From NCBI GenBank assembly GCA_004551865.1, contig SFPR01000028.1:1-31884 (forward strand): 31,884 nucleotides of DNA, read 5' to 3'. Made by a program: the position numbers and the translations under genes. This document shows, in pieces, positions 13,192-20,069 of this stretch (position 1 is its first letter; every line of letters begins with the position of its first letter). A model generated the notes under the pieces. That model did no database searches, was not told where the DNA came from, and saw nothing but the letters and a program-made list of their open reading frames with translations. Source of the DNA: Bacteroidales bacterium. GTDB lineage: Bacteria; Bacteroidota; Bacteroidia; Bacteroidales; P3.

Positions 13192-14685
13192 ATGAAAAAT
13201 ATGATGAGAAAACTGATACTTTTTGCGGTTTGTTTCATTCCTGCAGGGGTGTTGGCACAAGGATTGAGTGCAATGTATTCTTTTACCACATATTCTTCGC
13301 AACAAGGTAATTATGTGGACATTAACACCGCAATAGAGTTGCAGGGACTTGAAGTCAAAAACGACAATGCTCAAGTTGAACTCACGACACTGATTTGTGA
13401 GGTGAACGACACCAAGAATGTGTTGTATTTGGACAAGAGAGACTTGAACGCAAAGAAGTCTTCCGAAGAGGACAAGGGACAAATGCTCGATATTCAGAGA
13501 GTAAAATTGAACAATGGCACATATCTTCTTTATATGTCCTTCAAAGACAAAAACTCTCCTGCCGAAGCAGTGGAGATTAAGGACGTGATAAAGATGGATT
13601 ATCGTGAAAACGAACTTGCAGTATCAGATGTGCAGATAATAATGCCACCAAAAAAATCTACAAGCAAGACCCTCAACAGCAAACAAGGCTATGACATAAT
13701 TCCCTATCCTTACGACATCATTCCAAAAGAGATGAACCGACTTGACTATTATGTGGAGATATACAATGCAGACAAGTATTTTGCAGCCGACAGTCTTTAC
13801 TTTGTAACGGCAGTAATTGAAGATTTTTCAACCAATCGAAGGATTGAAACCATAATGCGCGCAGAGAAAGTCAAAGCAAAACCGGTTTCGGCTCTTGTGG
13901 GAGCTTTGGACATAAGCGAATTGTGCGAAGGAAGCTACTATCTGACATTGGAAGTAAGGGATATCAAAAACATTCTTCATGCTTACAAGCGTGAAACATT
14001 CTTCAAACAAAGCGACAAAAAAGCTGCTCTTGTATCAGACATTCCTCAAAACTCATTTATCTTTGCACTGAGCGACGAACAGTTGGAGGAAAACATCGAA
14101 AGTCTCGACCCTATTGCGAGTGAGGCTGCCCGAAAATTCATTCGTAAGGACATAAAACAAGCAACCAAAGAAGAAAAGCAAGCATTCCTCTATAATTTCT
14201 GGAAGAATGAAAATTCTGTTTCGCCCGAGAGTGCATGGCAGGAGTACAGAACAAGGCTCGAATATGTGAACAAACACTATACGACAGCAATAAAGAAAGG
14301 CTATCAAACAGATATGGGAAGGGTGTACTTGGTTTACGGTCCGCCTTCAAATGTAATTGACGAAAAATTCAAAGCATCTACCGGAATGAAAAAACGAACT
14401 CAAAACGACATTGCAGCAACTCCGGGAATGGAGAAAAGAGATGCAGATGGTGTCAATTACCTTCCTTATCAGATGTGGAGATATGACCGCACTCCTTTTG
14501 GAGAAAGCAATCGTACTTTTGTCTTCTATGCAAAACAAAACGACCTTAGCGAATACACTCTTTTGCATTCCAACGCCAAGGGTGAAGTGAACGAGATTTA
14601 TTGGGAAGATGTGCTTTCCCGATATACCCTCGGACCCGGAGTTGAAGGAGAGGCAGGCGTTCAATTCCGAAAAGGACACAAATAG
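13192..14685 (+). CDS. GWxTD-domain secreted protein
   Basis: A 497-residue protein with a clear signal peptide (MKNMMRKLILFAVCFIPAGV, then LAQ before the likely cleavage site). It is therefore exported to the periplasm or envelope. The middle part is beta-rich. The C-terminal third matches the GWxTD domain family: FLYNFWKNENS, then YRTRLEYVNKHY, then GYQTDMGRVYLVYGPPSNV near residue 370. The signature Trp is Tyr here (GYQTD), while the following GRVY-YGPP is intact. The function of the family is not established. The stop overlaps the next gene start by one base (TAGTG), so it is in an operon with a glycosyltransferase, which suggests an envelope or surface-glycan role. Confidence 0.88.
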   Translation: MKNMMRKLILFAVCFIPAGVLAQGLSAMYSFTTYSSQQGNYVDINTAIELQGLEVKNDNAQVELTTLICEVNDTKNVLYLDKRDLNAKKSSEEDKGQMLDIQRVKLNNGTYLLYMSFKDKNSPAEAVEIKDVIKMDYRENELAVSDVQIIMPPKKSTSKTLNSKQGYDIIPYPYDIIPKEMNRLDYYVEIYNADKYFAADSLYFVTAVIEDFSTNRRIETIMRAEKVKAKPVSALVGALDISELCEGSYYLTLEVRDIKNILHAYKRETFFKQSDKKAALVSDIPQNSFIFALSDEQLEENIESLDPIASEAARKFIRKDIKQATKEEKQAFLYNFWKNENSVSPESAWQEYRTRLEYVNKHYTTAIKKGYQTDMGRVYLVYGPPSNVIDEKFKASTGMKKRTQNDIAATPGMEKRDADGVNYLPYQMWRYDRTPFGESNRTFVFYAKQNDLSEYTLLHSNAKGEVNEIYWEDVLSRYTLGPGVEGEAGVQFRKGHK

Positions 14686-15707
14686 TGAAGTGTAGATTAG
14701 CAATCGTCATACTGAACTACAATACCCGACACCTGCTCGACACCTATCTTCCGTCGGTTGTCAAATTCAGCAAGGGGTGCAGGATTGTGTTTGCCGACAA
14801 TGGCTCAGACGATGACTCGGTTGAGTATGTGAGAAGCAACTTTCCTCAAATCGAAGTCTTGTCTTTTGAAAAGAACTACGGATTTACGGGAGGTTACAAC
14901 AAGGCTCTGCAAAGCATCGATGCAGAATGCTATTGTCTTCTCAACTCCGATGTAGAGGTGAGCGAGGGTTGGACTGAGCGTCCCTTGGAGCTGTTGGAAC
15001 AAAATGCCGACATAGCAGCTTGTCAGCCCAAGTTGCTAAGCTATTGCAACAAAACAATGTTCGAATATGCAGGAGCAGCAGGCGGATATATCGACTACTT
15101 GGGCTATCCTTTCTGTGCAGGCAGAATATTCGACACCTTGGAACAAGACAACGGACAATATGAACAGGAAAGAGAGATATTTTGGGCAAGTGGTGCTGCT
15201 TTGTTCATAAAAGCGGAGCTTTACCATCGCTTCGGAGGGTTGGACGAGAACTTCTTTGCCCACATGGAAGAAATAGACCTTTGTTGGAGACTGAAAAATG
15301 CAGGTTACAAGATAGTATATACTCCAAAATCGACAGTCTATCACCTCGGAGGAGGAACTCTCAACAAGACTTCTGCCCGCAAAACCTACCTCAATTTCAG
15401 AAACAACCTGCTTCTGCTCTACAAAAACCTGCCGAAAGACAAGGTAAAATCAGTCATTCGCAAACGAAAAGTACTCGATTTTGTAGCTGCAATGGCATTT
15501 CTTCTTGGTGGAAAGCCTAAAGAAGCCATTGCTGTGAGACAGGCTCACCAAGACTTCAAGAAAACAATACATATATATAAGGAACAAACAAACAATCCCG
15601 ACATCTATCCCGATTGTGTCTTGCACCAAAGCATAGTAAGGCTTGCAAAAACAGGCAGAGTAAGGCATTTTTCTCAAATATATAATCAAATATTTAAAAC
15701 AAAATGA
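14685..15707 (+). CDS. Glycosyltransferase family 2 (rhamnosyltransferase-like)
   Basis: It starts with GTG at 14685, overlapping the previous stop. The 340-residue GT-A fold enzyme shows IVILNYNTRHLLDTYLPSV at the N terminus and FADNGSDDDS for nucleotide-sugar binding. NYGFTGGYNKAL follows, then the DxD-like LLNSDVEV near residue 88 and GGLDENFFAHMEEIDLCWRL with the acceptor-side ED. This pattern is typical of WbbL-type transferases that extend surface polysaccharides or O-glycans from a dTDP- or UDP-sugar. No membrane segment is obvious, so it probably acts at the cytoplasmic face. The donor and acceptor are unknown. The next gene overlaps its end by four bases. Confidence 0.93.
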   Translation: MKCRLAIVILNYNTRHLLDTYLPSVVKFSKGCRIVFADNGSDDDSVEYVRSNFPQIEVLSFEKNYGFTGGYNKALQSIDAECYCLLNSDVEVSEGWTERPLELLEQNADIAACQPKLLSYCNKTMFEYAGAAGGYIDYLGYPFCAGRIFDTLEQDNGQYEQEREIFWASGAALFIKAELYHRFGGLDENFFAHMEEIDLCWRLKNAGYKIVYTPKSTVYHLGGGTLNKTSARKTYLNFRNNLLLLYKNLPKDKVKSVIRKRKVLDFVAAMAFLLGGKPKEAIAVRQAHQDFKKTIHIYKEQTNNPDIYPDCVLHQSIVRLAKTGRVRHFSQIYNQIFKTK

Positions 15708-16003
15708 ACTTTGCAGGATTGCTAATCGGCATAAGTACCTTTTTAATCATAGGTCTGTTTCATCCCTTAGTCATAAAAGTAGAATATCATTGGGGAACAA
15801 AACCTTGGTGGGTATTCCTGCTTGCAGGAATTGGCGGAATAGCAATTTCAATGTTGGTCGAGAATGTAGTTATTTCCTCATTGTCAGGTGTTTTTGCTTT
15901 TTCGTCATTGTGGACAATAAAAGAACTTTTTGAACAACAAAAAAGAGTTGCAAAAGGCTGGTTTCCCAAGAAGGACAAAAAACGAAATCAAAAAGCCCTT
16001 TGA
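15704..16003 (+). CDS. DUF4491 family small membrane protein
   Basis: A 99-residue protein with three hydrophobic segments (about 4-22, 34-50 and 53-72) and a basic C-terminal tail (KGWFPKKDKKRNQK). The patterns LIIGLFHPLVIKVEYHWG, VENVVIS and EQQKRVAKGWFPK match my memory of the Bacteroidota DUF4491 family. Its start overlaps the glycosyltransferase stop (ATGA type overlap). The function is unknown, and the context only suggests the envelope. Confidence 0.8.
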   Translation: MNFAGLLIGISTFLIIGLFHPLVIKVEYHWGTKPWWVFLLAGIGGIAISMLVENVVISSLSGVFAFSSLWTIKELFEQQKRVAKGWFPKKDKKRNQKAL

Positions 16004-16027
16004 AGTAAAGAATAATTTTTATCTTTG
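15999..16027 (+). promoter_or_regulatory. Promoter of the Na/Pi cotransporter gene
   Basis: TTTG at 15999-16002, a 17-base spacer and TATCTTTG at 16020-16027 followed by CAG match the Bacteroidota TTTG/TAnnTTTG pattern. The -33 box overlaps the end of the upstream gene. Confidence 0.65.
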
Positions 16028-16083
16028 CAGGCCGTAACAAATACTTAACAAAAATTTTATAAGAACAAAACAGACAGACAAGC

Positions 16084-17766
16084 ATGGGTGTAGTGTTGAA
16101 AGCCTTGGAACTGATAGGAGCATTGGGATTGTTCCTCTACGGAATGAAAGTAATGAGTGATGCCTTGCAAAAGCTTGCCGGCGACAAAATGAGGGGTATC
16201 CTCTCTAAGATGACCTCAAACAGATTGAGCGGTGTCATTACCGGAGTTGGAATAACTACCCTCATACAATCTTCTTCAGCAACAACGGTGATGGTTGTCA
16301 GCTTTGTAAATGCAGGACTGCTCAAGCTATCGGGGGCAATCGCCGTCATAATGGGAGCAAACATAGGAACAACAGTTACAGCTTGGATAATATCGCTCTT
16401 GGGGTTCGAGTTCTCAACCACACTTATCGTTTTCCCTCTCATAGCTGTCGCAACACCGCTTCTGTTTATAAAAAAACGCAAGTCTCTGGGAGAGTTCTTT
16501 GTGGGATTTGCCCTCTTGTTCATGGGTTTGGAGGCTTTGAAAAACGGAGTTCCCGACTTTACACAACCGGAGTATGCAGAAGTGTTGAGTTTCATAGGTT
16601 CGCTTTCAGATTATGGTTATTTGTCCATTTTGTTGTTCGTCTTGATTGGCACGATACTCACCGTAATAGTCCAATCCTCCTCGGCAATGATGGCAGTCAC
16701 CCTTGTGATGTGTTCGCAAGGCTTGATTGGCTTTGAAGTTGCAGCAGCCTTGGTTTTGGGCGAGAACATAGGAACCACAATCACGGCAAACATGGCAGCT
16801 CTCATGGCAAACGCAACCGCAAAACGGGCAGCAAGAGCGCACCTTGTTTTCAATCTTATAGGTGTTTGCTGGATTTTGATACTCTTCAAGCCGTTTTTAT
16901 TCTTTATAAGCAAATTTATGTTGGCAACAAAGGGAATAGACCCGATGCAATCGGCAGCTGCAATCCCTGTTGCCCTTTCCTGCTTCCATAGTTTCTTCAA
17001 CCTGCTCAACACCTCAGTACTTGTGTGGTTCATTCCTTCAATTGAGAAACTCGTAAACAAGATGGTACCTGCAAACGACGAAGAAGAATTCCGATTGAAG
17101 TTCATTCCGACAGGTTTGATGTCGGCTTCCGAACTAAGCATAGAGCCTGCAAAAAAAGAAATAGAAGCATTCAGCAAAAGAGTTGTCAGAATGTATGAGT
17201 TTATCCCTGACCTCTTTGTAGAAAAAGACGACAAAAAGTTTGACTATCTCATGCAACGCACCAAGAAATATGAGGAAATCACCGACCGAATGGAAGTCGA
17301 AATTGCCAACTATCTTACAAAAGTGAGCGAAAACGAACTCAGCCTCGGTGCTTCGCAAGAGATAAGCTCCATGCTCCGCATTGTAGATAATTTGGAAAGT
17401 ATTGGAGATAGTTGCTATCAACTCTCGTTAGCCATAGAAAGTAAAAAGAAGCAAAATATATGGTTTACCCAAGACATGAGAGACAAACTTCAAAAGATGT
17501 TCTCCCTTGTTAGAGAAGCCGTATTGGAAATGAACGACAACCTTTCGGAAAACTACCACAGTGTCAGGGGTGAAAGAGCTGCCGAAATAGAAGCCAAAAT
17601 CAACAACTATCGAGACGAGCTACGCACCGAACACACCGAAGCTGTCAAAAACAACATCTATTCCTACCAAACAGGAATTTGTTACAGCAATCTGTACGCC
17701 CAATGCGAGAAATTGGCAGACTTTGCAATCAACATCACCGAAGCAATCGTCAAAACTCAGCAATAA
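16084..17766 (+). CDS. Na/Pi cotransporter family protein with PhoU-like C terminus
   Basis: A 560-residue inner membrane transporter, probably for sodium-dependent phosphate. The N-terminal 330 residues hold the duplicated Na_Pi_cotrans unit. Each half carries the QSSSA motif (LIQSSSATTVMVVSF near 60 and VQSSSAMMAVTLVMC near 198) and a GANIGTTVTAW / GENIGTTITANM loop. After the last membrane segment, about 200 cytoplasmic residues form a PhoU-like helical domain (MLRIVDNLESIGDSCYQLSL with the E-x-x-x-D pattern). Family members are named NptA or YjbB. A private promoter lies upstream. Confidence 0.92.
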   Translation: MGVVLKALELIGALGLFLYGMKVMSDALQKLAGDKMRGILSKMTSNRLSGVITGVGITTLIQSSSATTVMVVSFVNAGLLKLSGAIAVIMGANIGTTVTAWIISLLGFEFSTTLIVFPLIAVATPLLFIKKRKSLGEFFVGFALLFMGLEALKNGVPDFTQPEYAEVLSFIGSLSDYGYLSILLFVLIGTILTVIVQSSSAMMAVTLVMCSQGLIGFEVAAALVLGENIGTTITANMAALMANATAKRAARAHLVFNLIGVCWILILFKPFLFFISKFMLATKGIDPMQSAAAIPVALSCFHSFFNLLNTSVLVWFIPSIEKLVNKMVPANDEEEFRLKFIPTGLMSASELSIEPAKKEIEAFSKRVVRMYEFIPDLFVEKDDKKFDYLMQRTKKYEEITDRMEVEIANYLTKVSENELSLGASQEISSMLRIVDNLESIGDSCYQLSLAIESKKKQNIWFTQDMRDKLQKMFSLVREAVLEMNDNLSENYHSVRGERAAEIEAKINNYRDELRTEHTEAVKNNIYSYQTGICYSNLYAQCEKLADFAINITEAIVKTQQ

Positions 17767-17824
17767 TACTTAGTGATTTCAACTCTTTTGGGAACAAAAC
17801 ACCAACTCTTTACAATAAAATTGC

Positions 17825-17853
17825 TTTGCTGTGAATAGAATTTCATATCTTTG
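17825..17853 (+). promoter_or_regulatory. Promoter of the mrp operon; decides the mrp start
   Basis: TTTG at 17825-17828, a 17-base spacer and TATCTTTG at 17846-17853 followed by CA. A TTG at 17851 in frame with mrp lies inside this element, so it cannot be the translation start. The first usable start is ATG 17881. Confidence 0.7.
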
Positions 17854-17880
17854 CACCCGTTTTTGAAACAAAGAGATAAC

Positions 17881-18714
17881 ATGACTAACATATTTGAGGA
17901 AAAGAAACGGAAACAAGAAGCAATCAACTCGGCAATGAGCAAGATAAAGCACGTCATTGCCGTTGCGAGTGGTAAAGGCGGCGTAGGTAAATCTACAGTT
18001 GCAGCAAACCTTGCCCTCTCTTTAGCAAAAAAAGGTTACAGAGTAGGATTGGCAGATGCCGACATATACGGACCAAGTATCCCTACACTATTCAATATTG
18101 AGAATGAGCAAGTCATGGCAGCCGAGATAGACGGCAAACAGCTCATGCTGCCATTTGAAAAGTTCGGAATAAAACTCATGAGCGTCGGATTCTTTGTCGA
18201 TAAGGAGCGTCCGATGTTATGGAGAGGACCAATGGCAGCAAATACACTCACACAGATGCTCACCGAAACCCATTGGGGCGAATTGGACTTTATGGTTTTG
18301 GATATGCCTCCGGGAACCGGCGACATACAACTTACACTTGTTCAACAATTCTCCGTAAGCGGAGCATTGTTTGTTTGTACCCCTCAACAGCTTGCAGTTG
18401 CCGATGTAAGAAGAGCGGTAAATATGTTCAAGAACGACCAAATTGCAATCCCTGTGTTGGGACTTGTGGAAAATATGGCATACTTTACGCCAAAGGAATT
18501 GCCGAATAACAAATACTATATCTTCGGAAAAGGAGGCACGGAAGCCTTGGCAAAAGAACTTGATGTGGAATTGATTGCGCAGATTCCCATCTCGCTCGAC
18601 ATTTCTGAGACAAACGACAGCGGAAATCCCATTTCGCTCGACTTTTCCTCGCCCGAAGCAGAGAGCTTCATGCAGTTGGCAGAGGTAGTAATCAAAAAGA
18701 CAAACATTAAATAA
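17881..18714 (+). CDS. Mrp/NBP35-type Fe-S carrier ATPase, short form
   Basis: A P-loop ATPase of the Mrp/ApbC family that carries Fe-S clusters to apoproteins in the cytoplasm. From ATG 17881 it has 277 residues. The deviant Walker A is GKGGVGKST at 31-39, followed by GLADADIYGPSIP, LWRGPM, MVLDMPPGTGD and the C-terminal ENMAYFTPKE. Two things are notable. The N-terminal MIP18/DUF59 domain found in many Mrp proteins (about 360 aa) is absent. The CxxC pair that binds the bridging cluster in E. coli ApbC is replaced by a TPKELPNNKYY segment, which I recall as common in Bacteroidota. The NifU-type scaffold gene follows by 9 bases. Confidence 0.93.
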   Translation: MTNIFEEKKRKQEAINSAMSKIKHVIAVASGKGGVGKSTVAANLALSLAKKGYRVGLADADIYGPSIPTLFNIENEQVMAAEIDGKQLMLPFEKFGIKLMSVGFFVDKERPMLWRGPMAANTLTQMLTETHWGELDFMVLDMPPGTGDIQLTLVQQFSVSGALFVCTPQQLAVADVRRAVNMFKNDQIAIPVLGLVENMAYFTPKELPNNKYYIFGKGGTEALAKELDVELIAQIPISLDISETNDSGNPISLDFSSPEAESFMQLAEVVIKKTNIK

Positions 18715-18723
18715 GACCTGAAT

Positions 18724-18969
18724 ATGACACCTGAAGAAAAAACAAATTTGGAAAACAGAGTTAAAGAAGTAATCGAGTCAATCCGTCCGTACTTGCAAGA
18801 AGACGGAGGCGATGTTCAGTTTGTAAGTATGGACGAAAACAAGATTGTATATGTTGAACTACAAGGACACTGCGGCAGTTGTCCTCATGCATTGGCTACA
18901 TTGAAGCAAGGCGTCGAAGCAGCCGTCAGAGAAGTCGTTCCGGAAATTCAATCTGTGGAGAGAATTTAA
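18724..18969 (+). CDS. NifU C-terminal domain Fe-S scaffold protein
   Basis: An 81-residue single-domain Nfu protein. The motif GGDVQFVSMD and the cluster-binding pair Cys50 and Cys53 (GHCGSCPHA) are intact, and the hydrophobic core matches the NifU C-terminal domain. It probably holds and delivers an Fe-S cluster. It lies between mrp and the cobalamin adenosyltransferase, with gaps of 9 and 12 bases, so these are one operon. Its pairing with Mrp suggests the two work together in cluster transfer. Confidence 0.93.
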   Translation: MTPEEKTNLENRVKEVIESIRPYLQEDGGDVQFVSMDENKIVYVELQGHCGSCPHALATLKQGVEAAVREVVPEIQSVERI

Positions 18970-18981
18970 GAAACAACCGAA

Positions 18982-19524
18982 ATGATTTACACAAAGACAG
19001 GAGACAAAGGAGAAACAAGTCTTTCGGGAGGCACAAGGGTCAAAAAATATGACCTTCGTGTTGAGTGTTATGGAACGATTGACGAATTGGTTTCCTACTT
19101 GGGATTGGTAAGAGATTGTTTCAATAGCGAACATCTTACTCGCGAGGTAGTGAAAATTCAAAGAATTTTATTCAACTGTGAAAGCCTCATTTCGAGTGAA
19201 AGTGAGGAAGTAAAAAGTCGTATGCCCAAGGTAAAAGAAGAGGACGTCAAGTTTTTGGAAAGAAAAATTGACGCAATGAACGATGAACTACCGGCACTGA
19301 AAGCGTTTCTTATTCCCGGAGGAAGTCGCACAAGCTCACATATTCATGTAGCCAGAACGATATGTCGCAGAGCAGAGCGTCTATGTGTAAGATTGAACGA
19401 AAATAACCCTGTTGATGATATGGTTTTGCAGTTTCTCAACCGTCTGTCAGACTATCTTTTCGTACTCTCTCGCTACATCTTGAAGCACAAAGGCAGAAAA
19501 GAGACATATTGGTGTGCAGAATAA
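18982..19524 (+). CDS. Cob(I)alamin adenosyltransferase, PduO type
   Basis: This enzyme transfers the adenosyl group of ATP to cob(I)alamin to make adenosylcobalamin. The 180-residue protein has the family N terminus TKTGDKGETSLSGG (residues 4-17). The ATP/cobalamin-binding RVECYGTIDEL follows (26-36, usual form RxxAYGTxDEL). Near the C terminus are LPGG-like IPGGSRTSSHIHVARTICRR and LNRLSDYLFVLSRY. It lies in the mrp-nfu operon. Its product is the cofactor of methylmalonyl-CoA mutase, encoded on the opposite strand about 550 bases away, so the neighbours are metabolically linked. Confidence 0.93.
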   Translation: MIYTKTGDKGETSLSGGTRVKKYDLRVECYGTIDELVSYLGLVRDCFNSEHLTREVVKIQRILFNCESLISSESEEVKSRMPKVKEEDVKFLERKIDAMNDELPALKAFLIPGGSRTSSHIHVARTICRRAERLCVRLNENNPVDDMVLQFLNRLSDYLFVLSRYILKHKGRKETYWCAE

Positions 19525-19586
19525 ATGAACATAACAACTTAACATAGCAATACAAAACAGAATAACAACCATAAAACGATAAAACA

Positions 19587-19808
19587 ATGTATTGGACTTT
19601 GGAATTGGCATCAAAATTGGACGATGCACCATGGCCGGCCACCAAAGAAGAATTGATGGACTACGCCATAAGAAGCGGGGCTCCCGCCGAGGTTTTGGAA
19701 AACCTTGCCGAGATTGAAGACGAAGGAGACATCTACGAAACAATCGAGGACATCTGGCCCGATTATCCTACAAAGGACGACTTCTTCTTTCACGAAGACG
19801 AATACTAA
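19587..19808 (+). CDS. DUF2795 family small protein
   Basis: A 73-residue acidic protein (MYWTLELASKLDDAPWPATK, then IRSGAPAEVLENL and an aspartate-rich tail ending FFFHEDEY). The APWPATKEEL and AIRSGAP patterns match the short Bacteroidota members of DUF2795. The function is not known. It is 62 bases after the adenosyltransferase and is followed by a terminator at 19851, so it may be the last gene of that operon. Confidence 0.85.
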   Translation: MYWTLELASKLDDAPWPATKEELMDYAIRSGAPAEVLENLAEIEDEGDIYETIEDIWPDYPTKDDFFFHEDEY

Positions 19809-19850
19809 GCCCTGCAATTTTTTTTCATTTTCATATTTTTTTAATTCAAA

Positions 19851-19893
19851 GAGATTGTCTGACAATAATTCGTCGGACAGCCTCTTTTTTTTT
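19851..19893 (+). terminator. Terminator of the DUF2795 gene; shared hairpin family
   Basis: GAGATTGTCTGA pairs imperfectly with TCGGACAGCCTC (19873-19884), followed by nine T. Its 3' arm matches the hairpins at 19992-20020 and 30974-31007, so the three terminators share sequence. Confidence 0.8.
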
Positions 19894-19985
19894 GTTTGTC
19901 AAATAATAAAGGCAGGCGGCGATTGTAACACCATACAGAGTTTCATATAGAATACTATTTCACAAAAGTGTGTCCGCAAAGGGAT

Positions 19986-20020
19986 AAAAAAGAGGCTGTC
20001 CGAACTTGTCAGACAGCCTC
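19986..20020 (-). terminator. Terminator of the methylmalonyl-CoA mutase gene
   Basis: On the minus strand, GAGGCTGTC pairs perfectly with GACAGCCTC (9 bp plus two further pairs around one mismatch), followed by six T (19991-19986). It lies 50 bases after the mutase stop. The 92 bases between this and the convergent terminator at 19851-19893 show no gene. Confidence 0.85.
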
Positions 20021-20069
20021 CAATTTATCGTTGCTCTGCTTGGTGCAGGGCTTTGGTTTGTCAATCAGA

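Noticed and set aside
16617..17234. Minus-strand open frame (205 residues) within the Na/Pi cotransporter
   Set aside because: Antisense to a clear membrane protein with all family motifs; no promoter or homology signal seen.
17851..17880. Earlier TTG start for mrp
   Set aside because: It lies within the TATCTTTG promoter element and upstream of the likely transcript start.
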